From: Natranaerobius thermophilus JW/NM-WN-LF
Lineage (GTDB): Bacteria; Bacillota; Natranaerobiia; Natranaerobiales; Natranaerobiaceae
Assembly (NCBI RefSeq): GCF_000020005.1
Contig: NC_010718.1
Location: 1,121,001 to 1,185,000 of the forward strand
Length of the DNA: 64,000 nt
Reading direction: 5' to 3'
Shown: piece after piece, positions 25,368-34,040 of the stretch
Numbering within the stretch: position 1 is the stretch's first letter
Layout: each line of letters begins with the position of its first letter
Notes under the pieces: generated by a model
The model's database searches: none
Told to the model about the DNA's origin: nothing
Seen by the model: only the letters and a program-made list of their open reading frames with translations
Position numbers and translations under genes: made by a program

Positions 25368-28300
25368 TTAAAAGAGTTTATGTTCTGATAAGGTTTTATA
25401 AGTTTCATATTTGGTACGAGCATCTTGTTTGGCTTTTTCAAATAGTTTTTCTGCAGTTTCTGGGAACACTTTTTGTAAAGAAGCAAATCTAACTTCACTC
25501 ATTAAGAAATCTTGCAGTGATTCTTTAGGTTCTTTTGAATCTAAAATGAAGGGATTTTTACCTTCTTCTTTTAACTGAGGATTATAACGATAAAGATGCC
25601 AATAGCCTGAGTCAACTGCTGCTTTTTCTTGGCTGATACTAGTCCCCATACCACTTCTGATTCCGTGATTGATACATGGAGAATATGCAATTATTAGAGA
25701 AGGACCAGGGTATTGTTCAGCTTCTAAGAAAGCTTTTAAAGTCTGGTTCATATTTGCTCCCATAGAAACTTGCGCGACGTAAACGTAACCGTAGCTCATG
25801 GCCATCATACCTAAATCCTTTTTCATAGTGGCTTTGCCAGAAGAGGCGAATTTGGCCATAGCAGCAGTCTGAGTAGCTTTAGACGATTGACCACCGGTAT
25901 TTGAATAAACTTCAGTATCCATAACCAAGGTATTTACATCTTCACCTGTGGAGAGTACATGATCTAAACCACCGAAACCAATGTCATAGGCCCAACCATC
26001 ACCGCCAATTAACCATTGTGATCGTTTAATTAAATAATCTTGATATTCGGCAATATGTTTTAAAGTTGTGTTAGCGTCTAAATTCCGGTTATTTAAGAGA
26101 TTGATAAGCTTTTTAGCGGCTTCTTTGGATTTTTCGCCATCTTTTCTAACATGTAGCCACTCTTCTAAAGCTTGGTTTAAGTCTTGGTCGCCTTGTTGAG
26201 TTTCTAAGACCTCTCTTGCTAATTCTGCCAATCTATCTTGAATGTAATCTGAAGCCAAGTACATTCCGTAACCGTACTCAGCATTATCTTCGAAAAGGGA
26301 GTTGGCCCACGCTGGCCCACGTCCTTCTGAGTTAATGGTAAAAGGAATGCTGGGAGCACTAGCACAATAAATTGAAGAACAGCCAGTAGCATTGGCTATC
26401 AACATTCTGTCACCGAATAATTGGGTTAACAACCTGTAATAGGGCGTTTCACCGCATCCAGGACAGGCACCATGAAACTCAAATAAAGGCTTGACGAACT
26501 GACTCCCCTTTAAGGTTTTTGTATTGACACGATCTGTTTTTTCGGTAATGGTTTGAGCAAATTCCCAATTATCTTCTTGTTGTTCTATTTGTTCTTCAGC
26601 CGGTTCCATGATCAAAGCTTTTCCCTTGGCAGGGCAAATGTCGGCACAGTTTCCACAACCAGTACAATCAAGAGGACTAACTTGGATTCTGTAACTTAAG
26701 TCATCCATATCTTTACCGGTAGCCTGCTTAGTTTCAAAAGTTTCAGGAGCCCTTTGCACTTCTTCTTCATCAAGTAAATATGGCCGGATGACAGCGTGAG
26801 GGCAGATATACGAACATTGATTGCACTGAATGCATTTATCAATTTGCCATTCTGGTATGTTGACTGCAATACCACGCTTTTCATAAGCTGTAGTTCTTAA
26901 TGGGAAAGTTCCATCTTCCATTCCTTTAAAGGCACTAACCGGAAGATCATCTCCTTCGTGCTTAGCCATGGGTTTTTGAATGTTTGTGACAAACTCGGGT
27001 TCGGATTCACTTTCTTCATACTCTTCTTCTTGAGCATCTTTCCAGGCTTTAGGAATATCAACCTTGATTAATGAGTCTATTCCTTTATCTATAGCTAAGT
27101 TATTCATATCAACTACTTTTTGTCCTTTATCACCATAATTTTCTACTACAGACTCCTTTAAGTATTTGACAGCATCTTCAATTGGAATTACATCAGCCAG
27201 CTTAAAAAATGCTGACTGCATAATCATGTTGATTCTATTTCCTAGACCTATTTCTCCTGCAATGGATATGGCATCTATTATGTAGAAATTGATATCGTTC
27301 TCGGCTAGATATCTTTTCATAGAAGCGGGTAATTTTTCTTCGAGATCTTCCTTAGACCAGGGGCAATTCAATACGAAAGTTCCACCTGCTTTAAGACCTT
27401 GTAACAGATCGTAATTATTGACAAAAGCTGGGTTATGGCAAGCTACATAATCGGCGTTATAAACTAAATAAGGAGCTCTTATGGGTTGTTTGCCAAATCT
27501 TAAATGAGATACTGTGGTTCCACCTGACTTTTTACTGTCATAGGAGAAATATGCTTGAGCGTATAAATCTGTGTGATCACCAATTATTTTGACTGCACTT
27601 TGATTCGCCCCGACGGTACCATCGGAGCCAAGCCCCCAAAATTTACAACTAATGGTATCACTAGGTGTGATGTCCACATCTCCTGTTTCTGGTAGAGAAG
27701 TGTGGGATACGTCATCCACAATACCGATGGTGAAATTATCCTTTGGTTTATCCTCGGCCAGATTGTCAAAAACGGATATTATGTGTGAAGGTCTAGTTTC
27801 TTTGGACCCTAGACCATAACGGCCTCCGATAATTTCAGGGTTCAACTGAGAATTTTTATATGCATGAACAACATCCTGATATAAAGGTTCTCCTAAAGAT
27901 CCAGGTTCTTTAGTTCGATCCAGGACCGCTATTTTCTTGACTGTGTCGGGGATAGCTGATAGGAGATGTTCTGCAGAAAATGGCCGATAGAGCCGAACTT
28001 TAATTAAACCAACTTTTCGGCCTTGTTCGTTTAAATGATCTACAGTTTCTTCAATGGTATCGCACACTGACCCCATAGCAATAATAATATGTTTTGCCTG
28101 GGGGTCTCCATGATAATCAAATAAGTTATAACTTCTACCGATGATTTTTTCTAATTCTTGCATATAATTTTCTACAACTTCTGGTACTGCTTTGTAATAT
28201 GGGTTTGGAAGTTCCTTTCCCTGAAAGTAAATATCAGGGTTTTGGGCGGTTCCTCTGACAACTGGTTTTTCTGGACTTAAAGCTCTAGCCCTGAATTCTT

Positions 28301-28901
28301 TGATAGCTTGATAATCCACTAGGTCCTGTATATCTTCAAAATCTATTACATTGACATTTTGATATTCATGAGAAGTTCTAAACCCATCAAAAAAATGTAA
28401 AAATGGCATCCTTGACTTAATTGCTGCTAGATGAGCTAAACAACCCAGGTCCATTACTTCCTGGGCGTTGGACGCCGCTAAGAATCCAAAACCCGTCTGG
28501 CGACAGGCCATTACATCTTGATGATCTCCGAAAATGGAAAGGGCATGGGTAGCTAAGGCCCTGGCACTAACGTGAAACACACCGGGAAGAAGTTCGCCTA
28601 CCAACTTGTACATGTTGGGAATCATAAGTAGTAAACCTTGAGAAGCTGTATAGGTTGTCGTTAAAGCCCCAGCAGCTAAAGAACCATGGATGGTTCCTGA
28701 CGCGCCAGCCTCAGACTGTAACTCGACCACTCGTACCCGTTGGCCGAACATATTCTTTTTACCATGGGCAGCCCACTTGTCAGTGATTTCAGCCATGGGT
28801 GACGAAGGGGTAATAGGATAAATAGCAGCAACCTCTGTAAAAGGGTAAGAAATGTGTGCTGCTGCTTCATTACCATTGAGAGTTTTAGATTTCTGGTTCA
28901 C
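25368..28901 (-). CDS. nifJ: Pyruvate:ferredoxin (flavodoxin) oxidoreductase, single-chain
   Basis: 1177 residues, the normal length for the one-chain enzyme that oxidises pyruvate with CoA to acetyl-CoA, CO2 and reduced ferredoxin. Order: pyruvate-binding N-domain (AAIYPITPSSPMAE), domain II-III, a CoA-binding domain, two 4Fe-4S motifs (CIQCNQCSYICP and CTGCGNCADICP), and the thiamine-diphosphate domain (GACPGCGETPYYRL, GDGWAYDIGFGG, NTGGQSSKAT). Cys in ATGCSSIYCA continues the third cluster. Starts with GTG 28901. Reduced ferredoxin could feed the Rnf complex encoded next to it. Confidence 0.97.
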   Translation of the reverse strand: MNQKSKTLNGNEAAAHISYPFTEVAAIYPITPSSPMAEITDKWAAHGKKNMFGQRVRVVELQSEAGASGTIHGSLAAGALTTTYTASQGLLLMIPNMYKLVGELLPGVFHVSARALATHALSIFGDHQDVMACRQTGFGFLAASNAQEVMDLGCLAHLAAIKSRMPFLHFFDGFRTSHEYQNVNVIDFEDIQDLVDYQAIKEFRARALSPEKPVVRGTAQNPDIYFQGKELPNPYYKAVPEVVENYMQELEKIIGRSYNLFDYHGDPQAKHIIIAMGSVCDTIEETVDHLNEQGRKVGLIKVRLYRPFSAEHLLSAIPDTVKKIAVLDRTKEPGSLGEPLYQDVVHAYKNSQLNPEIIGGRYGLGSKETRPSHIISVFDNLAEDKPKDNFTIGIVDDVSHTSLPETGDVDITPSDTISCKFWGLGSDGTVGANQSAVKIIGDHTDLYAQAYFSYDSKKSGGTTVSHLRFGKQPIRAPYLVYNADYVACHNPAFVNNYDLLQGLKAGGTFVLNCPWSKEDLEEKLPASMKRYLAENDINFYIIDAISIAGEIGLGNRINMIMQSAFFKLADVIPIEDAVKYLKESVVENYGDKGQKVVDMNNLAIDKGIDSLIKVDIPKAWKDAQEEEYEESESEPEFVTNIQKPMAKHEGDDLPVSAFKGMEDGTFPLRTTAYEKRGIAVNIPEWQIDKCIQCNQCSYICPHAVIRPYLLDEEEVQRAPETFETKQATGKDMDDLSYRIQVSPLDCTGCGNCADICPAKGKALIMEPAEEQIEQQEDNWEFAQTITEKTDRVNTKTLKGSQFVKPLFEFHGACPGCGETPYYRLLTQLFGDRMLIANATGCSSIYCASAPSIPFTINSEGRGPAWANSLFEDNAEYGYGMYLASDYIQDRLAELAREVLETQQGDQDLNQALEEWLHVRKDGEKSKEAAKKLINLLNNRNLDANTTLKHIAEYQDYLIKRSQWLIGGDGWAYDIGFGGLDHVLSTGEDVNTLVMDTEVYSNTGGQSSKATQTAAMAKFASSGKATMKKDLGMMAMSYGYVYVAQVSMGANMNQTLKAFLEAEQYPGPSLIIAYSPCINHGIRSGMGTSISQEKAAVDSGYWHLYRYNPQLKEEGKNPFILDSKEPKESLQDFLMSEVRFASLQKVFPETAEKLFEKAKQDARTKYETYKTLSEHKLF

Positions 28902-29042
28902 CTAAAGTCCTCCTTTAACTTTAAGTCTGTTAAATATAAATATTTTAAAGAAATAGTTGTAATTTTATTGTTTGGAATTTGTCTGCTATAAATTCATTTA
29001 TAAACCATAAAACATAAAACTTTTGTTTTCATGAACAACAAA

Positions 29043-29072
29043 AAATAAGGGCTCCTATATAGGAGCCCTTAA
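29043..29072 (-). terminator. Terminator after the uracil permease gene
   Basis: AAGGGCTCC pairs with GGAGCCCTT; on the minus strand it is followed by ATTTTTTG. Confidence 0.88.
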
Positions 29073-29094
29073 CAAAGAGAATTTATTTCTGACA

Positions 29095-30387
29095 TTATTT
29101 TGATTTATTTGGAGCCACTTTTTCAGTGGAGTTATACCCTTCATTTGAAGGGATAATATTTTCAATTGCTGATATTTTGGGCAAAATAAATTCGAAAACT
29201 GCATTTAATGATATCCCTAGCAGGGCAGCTAAACTTAACCCTTCAAGACTAGCGTATTCTGTCAATTGAATAGTTGCAAGATTTTCTTCTCCTTGTAAAT
29301 ATGAGATTCCTACTATTAATATTATGAATACTACACTTGAGTTTCTCAAATTAGACAGATCAGGACCTGAATCAACTAATGTTCTAACTCCAACGCTGGC
29401 AATCATGCCGAAAAGTACGAAGCTAACTCCGCCCATTACTGGTTCTGGGATAGTCATGATGAATGCTCCAAGTTTACCAATAAAACTGAAACCAATGGCT
29501 AGTACTGCCGCTATTCTTATGATGGCTGGGTTATAGTTTTTTGTTAGGGCTAATACTCCTGTATTTTCACCGTATGTGGTGTTAGGAGGTCCTCCTAAGG
29601 CACCACCTACGATTGTAGCAATTCCGTCACCGATTAATGTCTTGTGTAGGCCAGGATTTTTAAAAAAGTCTTTACCTACTACAGCACCGTTGGTGGTAAT
29701 GTCCCCAATATGCTCAATAACGGTTACCAATGCAATAGGGATCATAATTTTTAACGCATCCATGGAAAACTCAGGAGCCATGAATTCAGGAAATCTCAAC
29801 CAAGCTGCATCTCGGATAGGATCAAAATCAATTATTCCGAACAAAACACTAGCTACGTAACCTGTGGTGATTCCAATTAAGATGGGGATTATCTTTAAAA
29901 ATCCTTTTCCCATAATCCCTGTAGTTAATACTGCCACTATTGTAATGAGTGCGATACCCCAATGTTCTGCAGCCATTTCTATGGCATTAGGTGCTAGGAT
30001 AAGACCTATTACTATGATAATTGGGCCAGTAACTATTGGAGGAAAAAGACGCCTGATATTATTTATTCCAATTAATACTACAGCTCCCGCTATTAACAGA
30101 TAAACAACACCAACTGCTATCAGAGACCCAGTGGCATGGGCTAGTCCAAAATTAGCGTTTACTGCTTGGATACCTGCGATAAAAGCAAATGACGAACCTA
30201 AAAAGACTGGAACCTTTCCTCCCGTTACTAAGTGAAAGATGAGAGTTCCCAATCCGGCTGTAAACAAAGCTACAGAGGGGTTCAGCCCAGTAATGAAAGG
30301 GACTAAAACTGTAGCCCCAAACATGGCAAATACGTGTTGAAAAGCCATGGGAAGTTGGGTTAGTAATTGGTTTGTGTTAGTTTTCAT
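29095..30387 (-). CDS. uraA: Uracil permease (NCS2 family)
   Basis: About 430 residues and 12-14 membrane helices. Signature segments are FAMFGATVLVP, FLGSSFAFI, and the substrate region TVIEHIGDITTNGAVVGKDF with GGALGGPPNTTYGENTGVLA. It imports uracil with protons. ATG 30387 is chosen over TTG 30393 because GAAGGAGG is eight bases from the ATG. Expression is controlled by the PyrR-type leader directly upstream, which also supports uracil as the substrate. Confidence 0.95.
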   Translation of the reverse strand: MKTNTNQLLTQLPMAFQHVFAMFGATVLVPFITGLNPSVALFTAGLGTLIFHLVTGGKVPVFLGSSFAFIAGIQAVNANFGLAHATGSLIAVGVVYLLIAGAVVLIGINNIRRLFPPIVTGPIIIVIGLILAPNAIEMAAEHWGIALITIVAVLTTGIMGKGFLKIIPILIGITTGYVASVLFGIIDFDPIRDAAWLRFPEFMAPEFSMDALKIMIPIALVTVIEHIGDITTNGAVVGKDFFKNPGLHKTLIGDGIATIVGGALGGPPNTTYGENTGVLALTKNYNPAIIRIAAVLAIGFSFIGKLGAFIMTIPEPVMGGVSFVLFGMIASVGVRTLVDSGPDLSNLRNSSVVFIILIVGISYLQGEENLATIQLTEYASLEGLSLAALLGISLNAVFEFILPKISAIENIIPSNEGYNSTEKVAPNKSK

Positions 30388-30512
30388 TAGCAAGTTCCTC
30401 CTTCATAGAATTTTTTGGCCTTTAGGATAGTGTTACAGCTGCAGGATTTGGTTCATGAAATCTTGTTAATAGTTATTGAAATGGATGCTGTATTGTTATG
30501 GGCTACAGGGTC

Positions 30513-30668
30513 AAAAAAAACACCTTATTTTGACGCTAATAAGGTGTTTGTAGTCATACCTACTTGACCCTTATTAGCCTCACTGGACTAATGTTAAAGG
30601 GATTCGCTTCCTATGATGTTTTAAGTAACAATTATCTGGTTCCCTTACTAGTCTCTCGGGACTAGCTT
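30513..30668 (-). promoter_or_regulatory. PyrR attenuator leader with two PyrR boxes
   Basis: Read on the minus strand. Two hairpins with the PyrR-binding consensus occur in a row: AGTCCCGAGAGACT (near 30649-30666) and AGTCCAGTGAGGCT (30576-30589). Next comes a terminator: AACACCTTATT pairs with AATAAGGTGTT and is followed by seven T residues (30513-30549). GCTAATAAGG, the 3' side of the second PyrR hairpin, is complementary to CCTTATTAGC in the terminator arm, giving the competing antiterminator. With UMP, PyrR stabilises the first form and transcription stops; otherwise uraA is read. Confidence 0.9.
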
Positions 30669-30685
30669 AAAGGCCATTCTTTTAC

Positions 30686-30714
30686 ATTATAAAGAGGTGA
30701 GAATGATTAGTCAA
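30686..30714 (-). promoter_or_regulatory. Promoter of the uraA leader
   Basis: On the minus strand TTGACT (30709-30714) and TATAAT (30686-30691) are 17 bases apart, a near-perfect vegetative promoter placed just before the first PyrR box. Confidence 0.88.
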
Positions 30715-30721
30715 TGATTTT

Positions 30722-31600
30722 TTATTCTTCAGGTAGCCACTCCTCAACTATATCTTGGTTTTCATCAATCCATTGTTCTGCGGCTTCTTGTTCATCATCC
30801 ATTTCATCAATCATAGCCATAATTTCTCCCAATTCTTCCTCTTCTAGATAAAAGTTTTCTAGTAGTTGATTGACATCTGGTTGGTCATCATCAAAATTTT
30901 CTCTTACCATCACATGAATATCTTCGGCTTCCCCGTAAACTTGTTCTGGATCCTCTAAAAATTTAAGATCCCATTCAGCAAATTTCCAGTGGGGGGTCCA
31001 ACCAGTAACGACAATCCATTCTTCATTGTTTATAGCAGTACCTAGTTCTCCTGTCATTGCTGCGTCGGAACTCTCAGTAAGGGTGTAATTCTCCAGGCTT
31101 TCATAAGTTTCTAGTGCTTCATCTGTTGATCCCATTATCCCTGCCCCTGCATCAATTCCTACTATTTCAGTATCAAATTCTTCTTCGTATTCGTCCATTT
31201 CTTCTATACTATCTATTTCTTCAAGATATTCTGGTACAACGAGTCCGATTCTCGCTCCTTCGTATACTGGGCCGAGATCTACTATATCATCACCGTAATC
31301 TTCGTAATAACTTTGATGGGTAACAGGGAGCCAAGCTGAAACAAAAGCATCTTGATCTCCTGCGGCCACATCTGCGTAGACTGGTCCCGCATCGGCCATG
31401 GTTAATTGAGTGTCATAATTCATTTCATTTTCTAACACAGCTGAGATAGTATGAGTTTTAGCAACCGAACAAGCCCAGTTTACAAACCCGAATTCTATCG
31501 TATCTTCTGCCTCTCCGTTATCTCCAAAATCATTGGTAAAGATGAAGAAGGCCCCAATAACAGCTGCAGCTACTACTAAAATGATTGCAGTTCTTGACAT
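30722..31600 (-). CDS. Glycine betaine/proline-betaine-type substrate-binding protein (OpuAC-like)
   Basis: About 292 residues, using ATG 31600 with GGAGGG; the upstream extension of the frame has no ribosome site. The N-terminus is a membrane anchor or signal (AIILVVAAAVIGAFFIF) without a lipobox. The mature domain has the OpuAC features: VNWACSVAKTH, DAFVSAWLPVTHQSYY, GIDAGAGIMGST and TGWTPHWKFAEWDLKFL, whose Trp residues form the aromatic cage for the quaternary ammonium. It is very acidic. No ATPase or permease gene is adjacent, so it must serve a transporter encoded elsewhere. Confidence 0.88.
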   Translation of the reverse strand: MSRTAIILVVAAAVIGAFFIFTNDFGDNGEAEDTIEFGFVNWACSVAKTHTISAVLENEMNYDTQLTMADAGPVYADVAAGDQDAFVSAWLPVTHQSYYEDYGDDIVDLGPVYEGARIGLVVPEYLEEIDSIEEMDEYEEEFDTEIVGIDAGAGIMGSTDEALETYESLENYTLTESSDAAMTGELGTAINNEEWIVVTGWTPHWKFAEWDLKFLEDPEQVYGEAEDIHVMVRENFDDDQPDVNQLLENFYLEEEELGEIMAMIDEMDDEQEAAEQWIDENQDIVEEWLPEE

Positions 31601-31681
31601 ATGTATCCCTCCATTGTGGTTTTTAAGGTTTATAGCTCCTTTATAGTTTAACCAAAAGGGAAATTTCTTTATACAAACTAC

Positions 31682-31746
31682 TTGACAGTGAAGCAAAAAA
31701 AGTTTAGAGTTATAAATAACTTGAACAACTAAAAACCTAAAGGTTT
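31682..31746 (+). promoter_or_regulatory. Promoter and palindrome upstream of cysK
   Basis: TTGACA at 31683 with TAGAGT 17 bases later forms a plausible promoter. Downstream, AAACCT-AA-AGGTTT (31733-31746) is a perfect palindrome placed between promoter and ribosome site, a possible repressor operator. Confidence 0.5.
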
Positions 31747-31775
31747 ATAGGGGAATAAAAAGGAGAGGATTAAAT

Positions 31776-32687
31776 ATGAGTGCTTTAAAATTAATAGGTA
31801 ATACACCTTTGATTAGAATGAGCCGGAATATAGTGGGCACTGAAGCTGAGGTTTTTGCAAAACTAGAAATGTTTAATCCAGGAGGTAGCGTAAAAGATAG
31901 AATTGCATTAAGTATGATTAACTCGGCCGAACAAAACGGGCATTTATCACAGGGAGGAACAATTCTAGAACCGACCAGTGGAAACACTGGGATCGGATTA
32001 GCTATTGTAGCTGCTGTTAAAGGATATCAATTAATTTTGACTATGCCAGAGAGTATGAGTGAAGAAAGACGGGCATTATTAAAATCTTATGGAGCAGAGC
32101 TTGTACTGACGCTAGCAGATAAAGGTATGGGAGGAGCTGTTGAGAAAGCTAATCAAATTAAAAGGGAAAATCCGGATTACTTTATCCCTCAACAATTTAA
32201 TAACATCAGTAATCCAGAAATACACAAACAAACTACTGCCAGGGAAATTATTTCAGAATTAGATTCAGATATAGATGGATTAGTACTCGGTGTTGGTACT
32301 GGCGGAACAATTACAGGTGTAGGTGAAGTTTTAAAACACAAAAATCCTAATTTAAAAATCTTTGCAGTTGAACCAAAGGAATCACCGGTACTGTCTGGAG
32401 GGAATCCAGGTCCTCATAAAATTCAAGGGCTAGGGGCAGGTTTTGTACCTCAAGTATTAAAGACAGAATTGATTGATGAAGTAATTCAGGTTGATAGTTC
32501 TGAAGCCTATGATATGAGCAATCAATTGGCAAAACAGGAAGGTTTACTGGCCGGAATATCTAGTGGTGCTGCATTGAAAGGGGTATTAAAGGCTTTAAAA
32601 CAATTACCATCAGGGGCAAGAGTAGTGACAGTTTTCCCTGACACGGGAGAGCGTTACTTGAGCATGGCTCCTTATTTTAACTTATAG
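31776..32687 (+). CDS. cysK: Cysteine synthase (O-acetylserine sulfhydrylase type)
   Basis: 303 residues, a PLP enzyme that forms cysteine from O-acetylserine and a sulfur donor. The PLP Lys is Lys40 in NPGGSVKDR; PTSGNTG binds the substrate and GVGTGGTITG the phosphate of PLP. It heads an operon with an E1-like activating enzyme, a JAMM protease, a siroheme reductase-TusA fusion and a ThiS-like carrier. In comparable clusters (CysM-CysO-Mec in mycobacteria) the sulfur comes as a protein thiocarboxylate rather than free sulfide. ATG 31776 has AAAAAGGAGAGG. Confidence 0.93.
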   Translation: MSALKLIGNTPLIRMSRNIVGTEAEVFAKLEMFNPGGSVKDRIALSMINSAEQNGHLSQGGTILEPTSGNTGIGLAIVAAVKGYQLILTMPESMSEERRALLKSYGAELVLTLADKGMGGAVEKANQIKRENPDYFIPQQFNNISNPEIHKQTTAREIISELDSDIDGLVLGVGTGGTITGVGEVLKHKNPNLKIFAVEPKESPVLSGGNPGPHKIQGLGAGFVPQVLKTELIDEVIQVDSSEAYDMSNQLAKQEGLLAGISSGAALKGVLKALKQLPSGARVVTVFPDTGERYLSMAPYFNL

Positions 32688-32733
32688 AAAAAATTACTTG
32701 CTTGAAACTATCACAGAAAAGTGGGGTGAACTG

Positions 32734-33552
32734 ATGAACTTTAATGAAGCACAACTAGAACGTTATTCCAGACAAATCATTTTATCCGAGGTGGGTGTCG
32801 AGGGACAGCAGAAATTGCTAGACTCAAAAGTGTTAATCATTGGCACTGGAGGCCTTGGGGCGCCTGCAGCCATGTATTTAGCTGCTCTGGGAATTGGTAC
32901 AATTGGTTTGGTAGATGGTGATAAAGTCGAACTTTCAAATTTACAACGTCAAATTATTCATCAAACTAAAGATATAGGTAAACTTAAAGCGGAATCAGGA
33001 AAGGAAACAATACTACACATGAATCCAGATGTAGAAGTTATTCCGCATAATACCTGGATTAATTCACAAAATATCCAGGATATAATTGAAGACTATGATT
33101 TCGTTATTGATGGCACAGACAATTTTGCAGCCAAATTTTTAATTAACGATGCATGTGTAATGTCGGAAAAACCTTTTTGTCATGCGGGTATAATTCGATT
33201 CCAGGGTCAAGTGATGACTTATGTTCCAAATGGTAATGGGGTTACTCCTTGTTATAGATGTGTTTTTAATGAGCCCCCGCCTGACGGGGTGGTTCCTTCT
33301 TGCCAGGAAGCTGGTGTCCTTGGACTTCTAGGGGGAGTGATTGGTGGCTTACAAGCTACAGAAGCGGTTAAATACTTATTAGGAATAGGAGACAATTTGA
33401 CAGGTGAATTATTAGTTTATGATGCTTTAAAAATGGATTTTAGAAAAATTGAATTACATTCAGACAGGGATTGTAAAATTTGCGGAACTAACCCAGAAAT
33501 CAAAGACTTGGTTGACTACACGGGTCCTAAATGTAACCTACAAACAAAGTGA
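32734..33552 (+). CDS. E1-like sulfur-carrier activating enzyme (ThiF/MoeB/HesA family)
   Basis: About 272 residues from ATG 32734, which has GGGGTGA; the upstream TTG extension is unlikely. It has the nucleotide-binding motif LIIGTGGLGAP, the RQIIH segment typical of MoeB/ThiF, and the loop VVPSCQEAGVLG with the conserved Cys. Zinc is bound by CYRC and CKIC. It adenylates the C-terminal Gly-Gly of a ThiS-like carrier so that sulfur can be added as a thiocarboxylate. The partner is most likely the small carrier at 36456. No rhodanese domain is attached. Confidence 0.9.
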   Translation: MNFNEAQLERYSRQIILSEVGVEGQQKLLDSKVLIIGTGGLGAPAAMYLAALGIGTIGLVDGDKVELSNLQRQIIHQTKDIGKLKAESGKETILHMNPDVEVIPHNTWINSQNIQDIIEDYDFVIDGTDNFAAKFLINDACVMSEKPFCHAGIIRFQGQVMTYVPNGNGVTPCYRCVFNEPPPDGVVPSCQEAGVLGLLGGVIGGLQATEAVKYLLGIGDNLTGELLVYDALKMDFRKIELHSDRDCKICGTNPEIKDLVDYTGPKCNLQTK

Positions 33553-33567
33553 TTAAAGGGTGTTTAT

Positions 33568-34038
33568 ATGAAAATATGGATTTTACAGACAGAATATCAG
33601 AAAATGTTAGAACATGCTAAAAAAGAGTTTCCCCTTGAATGTTGTGGCCTCATGGCAGGTTTTAAAAAACCAAAGGGCTATGTGATTACAAATATTTATG
33701 AAATGACTAATATGGAACAAAGCAGTACCAAATACTCTCTAGATCCTCAAGAGCAATTTTCCGTTATCAAAGATATTAGAAATCATGGATTAGAATTAGT
33801 AGGGAATTATCATTCTCATCCCTTTACGGGTTGTCGCCTCTCAGATGAAGATTTTAGATTAGCATACGATAACGACTTGGTTTATGCAATAATTTCCTTG
33901 AAAGGTGAGTTACCAGTATTAAAATTTTTTTTAATAAAAGAGAATTTAAAAAATGCAAGCCAAGAACTAAATGTTCAATTACTTGTAAGTAAAGATCAAG
34001 TTATCAATTCAAATACAACAGATGAAGGAGGGTTGTAA
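33568..34038 (+). CDS. JAMM/Mov34 metalloprotease (Mec+-like)
   Basis: 156 residues. The zinc protease signature is complete: Glu24 in FPLECCGLMAG and YHSHPFTGCRLSDED with His82, His84, Ser92 and Asp95. Bacterial relatives next to ThiS-type carriers cut after the terminal Gly-Gly, either removing extra residues from the precursor or releasing cysteine from the carrier. The carrier in this operon ends in GGGH, so one residue has to be removed before activation. ATG 33568, 15 bases after the E1-like gene. Confidence 0.9.
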   Translation: MKIWILQTEYQKMLEHAKKEFPLECCGLMAGFKKPKGYVITNIYEMTNMEQSSTKYSLDPQEQFSVIKDIRNHGLELVGNYHSHPFTGCRLSDEDFRLAYDNDLVYAIISLKGELPVLKFFLIKENLKNASQELNVQLLVSKDQVINSNTTDEGGL

Positions 34039-34040
34039 AG

